Of a DNA stretch of 44,374 nucleotides, positions 38,370 through 44,374 are shown one piece after another. The DNA is taken from positions 1-44,374 of the forward strand of contig JAQUHM010000002.1 in the NCBI GenBank assembly GCA_028683595.1, in the 5' to 3' direction. Position numbers and translations under genes: made by a program. Under the pieces are notes generated by a model. It saw only the letters and a list, made by a program, of their open reading frames with translations, had not been told where the DNA came from and made no database searches. Within the stretch, counting starts at the first letter, position 1, and every line of letters starts with the position of its first letter. This DNA comes from Geobacteraceae bacterium (GTDB taxonomy: Bacteria; Desulfobacterota; Desulfuromonadia; Geobacterales; Geobacteraceae).

Positions 38370-39781
38370 AGCCGGCGTTTACCGTTAGCGAGATAGCCGC
38401 GGCAGTTAGTGGAACCGTGACCGGAGTGACAGATGCCGGCGTTCTGGGGGTCTCCACCGATTCCCGCAGCGTGGAACCCGGAGAGCTGTTCGTGCCCCTG
38501 CGGGGAGAACGGTTTGACGGCCACCAGTTCATTCCCGGGGCTTTGACTCGGGGGGTCAGGGTTTTGCTGACAGAGCAGGGCCGGTATGACCTTGGTACCC
38601 TGCCGGCGGGAACCAGCTGCATCACCGTGGCTGATACTCTTCAGGCGCTCGGCGATCTGGCTGCTTTCCACCGCAACCGTTTTTCCCTGCCGGTGGTTGC
38701 CATTACCGGCAGCAATGGCAAGACCACCACCAAAGAGATGCTTGCAGCGATTTTGAGCCGAAGTGGGGAAGGACTGAAAACTGCGGGCAACCTGAACAAT
38801 CTCATTGGTCTTCCCCGTATGGTCTTTCAACTGTCTGAATGCCACAAATGGGCGGTTCTGGAAATGGGAATGAGTGAACCGGGAGAGATTGACCGACTGG
38901 CAGAGATCGCCCGTCCCGACGTTGGGGTGATTACCAATGTGGCCCCTGCCCACCTGCAAAGTATGGGGAGCGTTGCCGCTGTTTCCTCTGCCAAGGGTGA
39001 GCTTTTCCTCCGCCTTTGCCAGGGAAGCACGGCTGTTTTTAATGCCGATGACCCCCTTGTTGCCAAACTGCCGACGCCTTCCGGGGTCCGCAGAATCTCG
39101 TTCGGGCTCGGTCAGGCCAATGTGCGGGCGGAAAAGATCGAATCGCTGGGCAGGGCAGGGCAATCCTTTGTCCTTACTCTCCCCTCGGGGATGATGCCGG
39201 TGAAAATGAAGATTTTCGGTCGCCATAACATCCAGAATGCGCTGGCAGCGGCGGCAGTCGCCCATCTGTTGGGTCTTGGTCCGGACGATATCCGGCAAGG
39301 GCTGGAGTCCTTCTCCCCGGTGGAGAAACGTTTTTCGCCCGAGGATATCAATGGAATTCTTCTGATCGACGACAGCTACAATGCCAACCCCGCTTCGATG
39401 CGGGCAGCCCTCACTACCGTAGCCGGCCTGAAAGGGGCTGGTCGCGGCATTGCCGTTCTGGGCGATATGCTTGAGCTGGGAGAGTCTTCTACAACCGCCC
39501 ATGAGGAGATTGGCAGACTGGCTGCACAGTGCGTGGAGCGCCTCTACCTCCTGGGCGACATGGCGGAAAGTGTTGCACGTGGGGCTGCGGCAGGGCGGCT
39601 TCCTGCAGAATCGATTGTTCTTGCTCAGAGCCATGCCGAAATTCTAGACGATATTTCCGGCATCATGAAGCCGGGTGACTGCGTCCTGGTAAAGGGTTCT
39701 CGTGGTATGCGGATGGAAACGGTTGCCGAGGGAATCAGGAATATGTTTTCTGCCGAAACGGCGAAAGGAGCTGTGATCTGA
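38366..39781 (+). CDS. murF: UDP-N-acetylmuramoyl-tripeptide--D-alanyl-D-alanine ligase
   Basis: [44 protein letters not shown]. Confidence 0.96.
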   Translation: MKPAFTVSEIAAAVSGTVTGVTDAGVLGVSTDSRSVEPGELFVPLRGERFDGHQFIPGALTRGVRVLLTEQGRYDLGTLPAGTSCITVADTLQALGDLAAFHRNRFSLPVVAITGSNGKTTTKEMLAAILSRSGEGLKTAGNLNNLIGLPRMVFQLSECHKWAVLEMGMSEPGEIDRLAEIARPDVGVITNVAPAHLQSMGSVAAVSSAKGELFLRLCQGSTAVFNADDPLVAKLPTPSGVRRISFGLGQANVRAEKIESLGRAGQSFVLTLPSGMMPVKMKIFGRHNIQNALAAAAVAHLLGLGPDDIRQGLESFSPVEKRFSPEDINGILLIDDSYNANPASMRAALTTVAGLKGAGRGIAVLGDMLELGESSTTAHEEIGRLAAQCVERLYLLGDMAESVARGAAAGRLPAESIVLAQSHAEILDDISGIMKPGDCVLVKGSRGMRMETVAEGIRNMFSAETAKGAVI

Positions 39782-40857
39782 TGCTGTATAATCTCCTCTA
39801 TCCACTGGCAACAGAATATCATTTCCTGAATGTCTTTAAATACCTGACCTTCAGAACCATCTATGCAGTTATAACGGCTCTGGTTGTCTCGTTTCTTCTG
39901 GGCCCCTGGATGATCCGCAAGCTTCAATCAATCCAGATGATGCAGGTGATCAGGACCGATGGCCCCGAATCGCATCTGAAAAAACAGGGGACTCCCACCA
40001 TGGGAGGGGTGCTTATCCTGACGGCTATCGTAATCCCGACACTGCTTTGGGCTGATCTTTCCAACAGATTCATCTGGATTGCACTGTCCGTAATTGTGGG
40101 GTACGGCCTGATAGGTTTCGTAGACGATTACAAGAAAGTGGTGGAGAAAAATCCCAAGGGACTATCTGCCCGGCAGAAGACCTTCTGGCAGGTGTTCATC
40201 GGTCTCCTGGTGGGCACCATCCTCTATTATACGCCCGGTTTTTCTACTGCCCTGACCGTACCGTTTTTCAAGAATGCAACTCCCGATCTGGGAATCTTCT
40301 ACATTCCGTTTGTCATGCTGGTCATCTTTGGTGCCAGCAGCGCGGTGAATTTGACGGATGGCCTCGATGGTCTGGCGATCGGCCCGGTTGCGATCAATGC
40401 CGGTACCTATCTGCTCTTTACCTACATTGCCGGCAACGTAAAGCTGGCAAGCTACCTTCAGGTGCCCTATGTTGCTGGAGCCGGTGAACTGGCGATTCTC
40501 TGCGGGGCCATGGCCGGTGCCGGGCTCGGCTTTCTCTGGTACAACTCCTATCCTGCCGAGGTATTCATGGGGGATGTGGGGTCCCTGCCCCTTGGCGGGG
40601 GCCTCGGTGCCGTGGCGGTCATCACCAAGCAGGAAATCCTGCTGGTTATAGTAGGCGGTATCTTCGTGGTGGAGGCCCTGTCGGTTATCTTCCAGGTTGG
40701 TTCATACAAATACCGCGGAAAGAGGATTTTCCGCATGGCTCCCATCCATCACCATTTTGAATTGAAGGGTGTAGCAGAGCCGAAAATCATAGTACGTTTC
40801 TGGATAATTACCATCATTCTGGCTCTGATTGCCATCTCAACCTTGAAGGTCAGATGA
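39781..40857 (+). CDS. mraY: phospho-N-acetylmuramoyl-pentapeptide-transferase
   Basis: [55 protein letters not shown]. Confidence 0.98.
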   Translation: MLYNLLYPLATEYHFLNVFKYLTFRTIYAVITALVVSFLLGPWMIRKLQSIQMMQVIRTDGPESHLKKQGTPTMGGVLILTAIVIPTLLWADLSNRFIWIALSVIVGYGLIGFVDDYKKVVEKNPKGLSARQKTFWQVFIGLLVGTILYYTPGFSTALTVPFFKNATPDLGIFYIPFVMLVIFGASSAVNLTDGLDGLAIGPVAINAGTYLLFTYIAGNVKLASYLQVPYVAGAGELAILCGAMAGAGLGFLWYNSYPAEVFMGDVGSLPLGGGLGAVAVITKQEILLVIVGGIFVVEALSVIFQVGSYKYRGKRIFRMAPIHHHFELKGVAEPKIIVRFWIITIILALIAISTLKVR

Positions 40858-40936
40858 ACAGGTAACATACGACACAAGACCATTTCCCGGGTGCTAGCAT
40901 CTGGTAGCTAACCGCTAAAAACCGTACGGTACAGAC

Positions 40937-42295
40937 ATGGAACTAAAGGACAAGAAAATACTGGTGGTGGGTTTGGCCAGGACCGGTGTGGCAGTGGCAC
41001 GGTTCCTCAGCGAGTGCGGAGCCCGGGTGACTGTCAGTGACAGCAAGGGAAAGGAGGCATTGACTTCTTTTCTCTCGACCCTGTCAGCCTTGGATATAAC
41101 CTATGAGCTCGGTGGGCATGGCAACGATACTTTTCTTGCCGCGGACCTGATCGTGGTCAGCCCCGGCGTGCCGATGAATATCGCACAACTTACGCTGGCC
41201 CGGGGTCAGGGTGTCCCGGTTATCAGTGAGATTGAGCTAGCCTACGAATTCATCGACGCGCCCATTGCGGCAATCACCGGAACCAATGGCAAGACCACGA
41301 CGACCACTCTGGCCGGCGAAATATTCCGGAAATGCGGATTCAGAACCTTTGTAGGGGGCAATATCGGCAACCCCCTGATTGATCTGGTCATTTCGGGAGA
41401 GCGGACCGATCGGGTCGTGGCGGAAATAAGCTCCTTTCAACTGGAAGGGATTGTCCGTTTCCGCCCCCGCGTCGCGGTTCTGCTCAACATTACCGAAGAC
41501 CATCTCGACCGCTATGCCAGCTACCAGGAGTACATCGGCGCCAAGCTCATGGTATTTGCCAATCAGACCGCCGACGATTTTGCTGTTTTGAATGTTGACG
41601 ATCCCCTTGTGGCGGCCTGTGTCGATACGATTGCAGCCCGGGTCGTTCCCATGAGCAGGCACAAGGTCCTGGAGCAGGGCATCTTTTACCAGAATGGCGT
41701 GATTACCTTTGCCTGGGACGGGCAGCTGGAGCATTTTCCCACCGATTCCTTCAAGCTCCGGGGGGTGCATAATATCGATAACTGCATGGCTGCTTTTGCC
41801 ACGACACTGTTGATGGGCTGTCCTGCCCCGGCGGCCCTGGCGGCGGTGGCAGGTTTTTCCGGCCTTCCCCACCGGATGGAGTTGGTGGCAACAGTCAATG
41901 GCGTGGCCTACTACAACGACAGCAAGGGAACCAACGTGGGCAGCGTGGTAAAGTCTTTGGAAAGCTTTCCCGGAAACATCACGCTCATCGCGGGGGGCAA
42001 GGACAAGGGTGGCGAATATACTCCCCTTGCCGACCTGGTTCGGGAGCGGGTCCGCCATCTGATTCTGCTCGGTGAAGCCCGGGAACGGATTCGTGATGCC
42101 CTGGGCCATCTCACCGATACGATACTGGTAGACAGTCTCGAAGAAGCGGTGAAGGAGGCACATCGCCTGGCAGAGCCGGGAGACGTGGTACTGTTTTCTC
42201 CGGCATGCTCCAGTTTTGACATGTTCAGGAACTATGAACTGCGCGGCGAGCGATTTGTCTCGGCCGTGTGTGGGCTTATCGAGGAGGCGGAATAG
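40937..42295 (+). CDS. murD: UDP-N-acetylmuramoylalanine--D-glutamate ligase
   Basis: [74 protein letters not shown]. Confidence 0.97.
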   Translation: MELKDKKILVVGLARTGVAVARFLSECGARVTVSDSKGKEALTSFLSTLSALDITYELGGHGNDTFLAADLIVVSPGVPMNIAQLTLARGQGVPVISEIELAYEFIDAPIAAITGTNGKTTTTTLAGEIFRKCGFRTFVGGNIGNPLIDLVISGERTDRVVAEISSFQLEGIVRFRPRVAVLLNITEDHLDRYASYQEYIGAKLMVFANQTADDFAVLNVDDPLVAACVDTIAARVVPMSRHKVLEQGIFYQNGVITFAWDGQLEHFPTDSFKLRGVHNIDNCMAAFATTLLMGCPAPAALAAVAGFSGLPHRMELVATVNGVAYYNDSKGTNVGSVVKSLESFPGNITLIAGGKDKGGEYTPLADLVRERVRHLILLGEARERIRDALGHLTDTILVDSLEEAVKEAHRLAEPGDVVLFSPACSSFDMFRNYELRGERFVSAVCGLIEEAE

Positions 42296-43399
42296 ATGAA
42301 CAGATCTGAAGGATACGATCTGATTATCGTGCTCATGGTTGTGGCCTTGACCTGTTTCGGTGTGGTCATGGTCTATTCCGCATCTTCCATCATGGCGGCA
42401 AAGAAATATCATGACGAATTCTATTTCCTGAAACGCCAGGGTGTTTTTCTCGTTCTCGGCATCGGCGCCATGATCGGAGCCATGCGGATTGATTACCACT
42501 TCTGGAAAAAGGCGGCGGTACCGATCCTGATTTTCTGTCTTTTCCTCCTCGGGCTGGTCCTGATTCCGGGAATCGGCGGCAGCGCAGGCGGTTCGTCCCG
42601 CTGGATTCGGCTTCCGGGATTTTCCCTGCAGCCTTCGGAAATGGCAAAGATTGCCTTTATCATGTATATGGCGTATTCCCTCGACAAAAAACAGCACAAG
42701 GTAAAGATTTTTTCGACAGGTTTCCTGCCGTACATGGTTGTCCTGGCGGTAATGCTGATGTTTCTTCTGAAGCAGCCTGACCTGGGTTCCTCCCTGACTC
42801 TCGGGGCGGTTGCCATGGCGATGCTGTTTGCAGCGGGCACCAGGTTATCCTACATCCTTTCCATGGTATTGCTGGCTCTTCCGTTCCTCTATTATGCCAT
42901 CATGCATGTCGATTACCGCCGACGCCGCATCATGGCCTTTCTGAATCCCTGGGAAGACCCGACCAACACCGGTTTCCAGATCATCCAGTCATGGATTGCT
43001 GTCGGTACCGGCGGACTGTTCGGCCAGGGGCTCGGTGAGGGTAAGCAGAAGTTGTTCTATCTGCCTGAGGCACATACTGATTTCATCTTTTCCGTGGTGA
43101 GCGAAGAACTGGGCTTTCTCGGGTTTATGGTGATCTCGGCAATGTTTTTCCTGCTGGTGATGCGGGGAACCCGCGTTGCAATTTATGCGGAGGACAATTT
43201 CGGCAGATCCCTGGCTTTCGGCATCACCACCCTGATCGGGATCGAGGCATTCGTCAACATCGCCGTGGTAACAGGCATATTTCCGACAAAGGGATTGGCG
43301 CTTCCCTTCATCAGCTACGGAGGAAGTTCTCTCATTATTACTCTTTTTGCCATAGGTATACTGCTTAATATCTCTTCACGGGTACGGGTGACGCAATGA
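42296..43399 (+). CDS. ftsW: peptidoglycan glycosyltransferase FtsW
   Basis: SEDS family: VVMVYSASSIMA; LQPSEMAKIAFIMYMAY; QSWIAVGTGGLFGQGLGEGKQKLFYLPEAHTDFIFSVVSEELG; PFISYGGSSLI. Confidence 0.97.
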   Translation: MNRSEGYDLIIVLMVVALTCFGVVMVYSASSIMAAKKYHDEFYFLKRQGVFLVLGIGAMIGAMRIDYHFWKKAAVPILIFCLFLLGLVLIPGIGGSAGGSSRWIRLPGFSLQPSEMAKIAFIMYMAYSLDKKQHKVKIFSTGFLPYMVVLAVMLMFLLKQPDLGSSLTLGAVAMAMLFAAGTRLSYILSMVLLALPFLYYAIMHVDYRRRRIMAFLNPWEDPTNTGFQIIQSWIAVGTGGLFGQGLGEGKQKLFYLPEAHTDFIFSVVSEELGFLGFMVISAMFFLLVMRGTRVAIYAEDNFGRSLAFGITTLIGIEAFVNIAVVTGIFPTKGLALPFISYGGSSLIITLFAIGILLNISSRVRVTQ

Positions 43400-44374
43400 A
43401 AATACTTATCGCCGGCGGTGGCACAGGTGGACATTTGTTCCCGGGGATTGCCGTTGCGGAGGAGTTTCTGTCACGGGATCCGAGCAACGAAGTGCTGTTT
43501 GTCGGTACGGAGAAGGGCATCGAAGCACGTGTCCTGCCCCGGGCCGGATATCACCTGGAATGCATTGCCACAACCGGCATGCGGGGCAAAAGCGTCCTTT
43601 TCAAGGTGAAAGGGGTATGGCTGCTGCTGCTCGGCTATGTGCAGTCCCGGAGGATTTTACACGCATTCAAGCCGGATTTGGTGCTCGGGGTTGGTGGCTA
43701 TGCCTCTGGTCCTCTTGTTCTGGCTGCCAGAAAGGGATCCTGCAAGTGTTTTATCCATGAACAGAATGCCTTGCCGGGTCTGACGAACCGGATCCTTGCC
43801 AGGGTAGTGAAGAAAGTCTTCATCTCGCTGGAGGAGTCACGGCGGCACGTTCCTGCCGGGAAGCTGCTCCTGACGGGTAATCCCCTGCGGAGGCAGATCC
43901 TCGAGAAGTTGCATGTGGAGAAAAAGCCAAATGGTAACGGTTACGGCAACGGAAACGGCAAGGGCTTTCGCCTTCTGGTTTTCGGAGGCAGTGCCGGAGC
44001 CCATCGGATCAATATTGCCATGATCGAGGCACTGCCGGAACTTGCTGCTCTCAGGGAGCGAATCACCATTACCCATCAGACTGGTGAGCATGATCTGGAG
44101 GAAGTCCGCAAGGCCTACCAGCGGGAAAATTTCTGTGCCGAGGTGGTGCCGTTCATCGATGACATGGCCGCGGCGTATCAGGAAGCCGATCTGATTCTGT
44201 GCCGTGCCGGTGCAACTACCATTGCCGAGGTCACGGCATGCGGCAAAGCCTGTATCTTTGTTCCCTATCCTTATGCCACGGACGATCACCAGCGGAAGAA
44301 TGCCGAAGCTCTGGTGGACAAAGGCGCCGGGTTCATGATTCTTGACCAGGAACTCTCGGGGAAAAGGCTTGCTG
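43396..44374 (+). CDS. murG: UDP-N-acetylglucosamine--N-acetylmuramyl-(pentapeptide) pyrophosphoryl-undecaprenol GlcNAc transferase (partial, runs off window)
   Basis: MKILIAGGGTGGHLFPGIAVAEEF (ATGAAAATACTTATCGCC...), GVGGYASGPLVLAA, HEQNALPGLTNRILA, RAGATTIAEV; overlaps the ftsW stop; no stop codon before the window end. Confidence 0.97.
   Translation, partial: MKILIAGGGTGGHLFPGIAVAEEFLSRDPSNEVLFVGTEKGIEARVLPRAGYHLECIATTGMRGKSVLFKVKGVWLLLLGYVQSRRILHAFKPDLVLGVGGYASGPLVLAARKGSCKCFIHEQNALPGLTNRILARVVKKVFISLEESRRHVPAGKLLLTGNPLRRQILEKLHVEKKPNGNGYGNGNGKGFRLLVFGGSAGAHRINIAMIEALPELAALRERITITHQTGEHDLEEVRKAYQRENFCAEVVPFIDDMAAAYQEADLILCRAGATTIAEVTACGKACIFVPYPYATDDHQRKNAEALVDKGAGFMILDQELSGKRLA

Noticed and set aside
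38345-39634. 429-aa minus-strand ORF opposite murF
   Set aside because: Same codon-bias shadow effect; murF motifs are clear on the plus strand.
40858-40936. mraY-murD spacer with GCTAGC/GGTAGCTAAC and GTACGGTAC motifs
   Set aside because: Short, weakly palindromic, no convincing regulatory or repeat structure by eye.
41237-42697. 486-aa minus-strand ORF opposite murD/ftsW
   Set aside because: Antisense shadow ORF of a high-GC coding region; low-complexity His/Gly/Arg-rich translation with no domain, while murD and ftsW are unambiguous on the plus strand.

Overview
The window is an ordinary chromosomal segment that looks like Geobacter / Desulfuromonadales; this taxon is inferred from gene content and order, with no search run. 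From left to right it holds: nuoN; a TPP-riboswitch-led thiS-thiG-thiE operon followed by a TIGR01212-type radical SAM gene; bacteriohemerythrin; a TPR/O-GlcNAc-transferase-like gene; a hybrid sensor kinase; gdhA; a degenerate KaiC-like/PPDK-N fusion protein; a small YjfB-like protein; a macro-domain protein; and an ECF sigma/anti-sigma pair. On the minus strand follows pyrR-pyrB-pyrC-carA-(PflX-like radical SAM)-carB-greA with a PyrR-type attenuator, then an rlmD-like methyltransferase gene. The rest is a CAU-anticodon tRNA, a Nif3-like gene, a zinc-ribbon gene, rnpB, and the division/cell-wall cluster mraZ-rsmH-ftsL-ftsI-murE-murF-mraY-murD-ftsW-murG (murG cut by the window end). There is no CRISPR array, phage or intact IS. 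The most interesting material is non-coding or architectural: (1) a ~220-bp element between thiS and thiG with 21-bp paired ends and nested helices (a MITE-like element or structured RNA); (2) two related palindromes forming two hairpin regions of RNase P RNA; (3) a KaiC-like/ATP-grasp fusion with no recognisable PPDK catalytic-His domain; (4) several different intergenic inverted-repeat elements. Everything here was read by eye; no alignments, folding or database searches were run.
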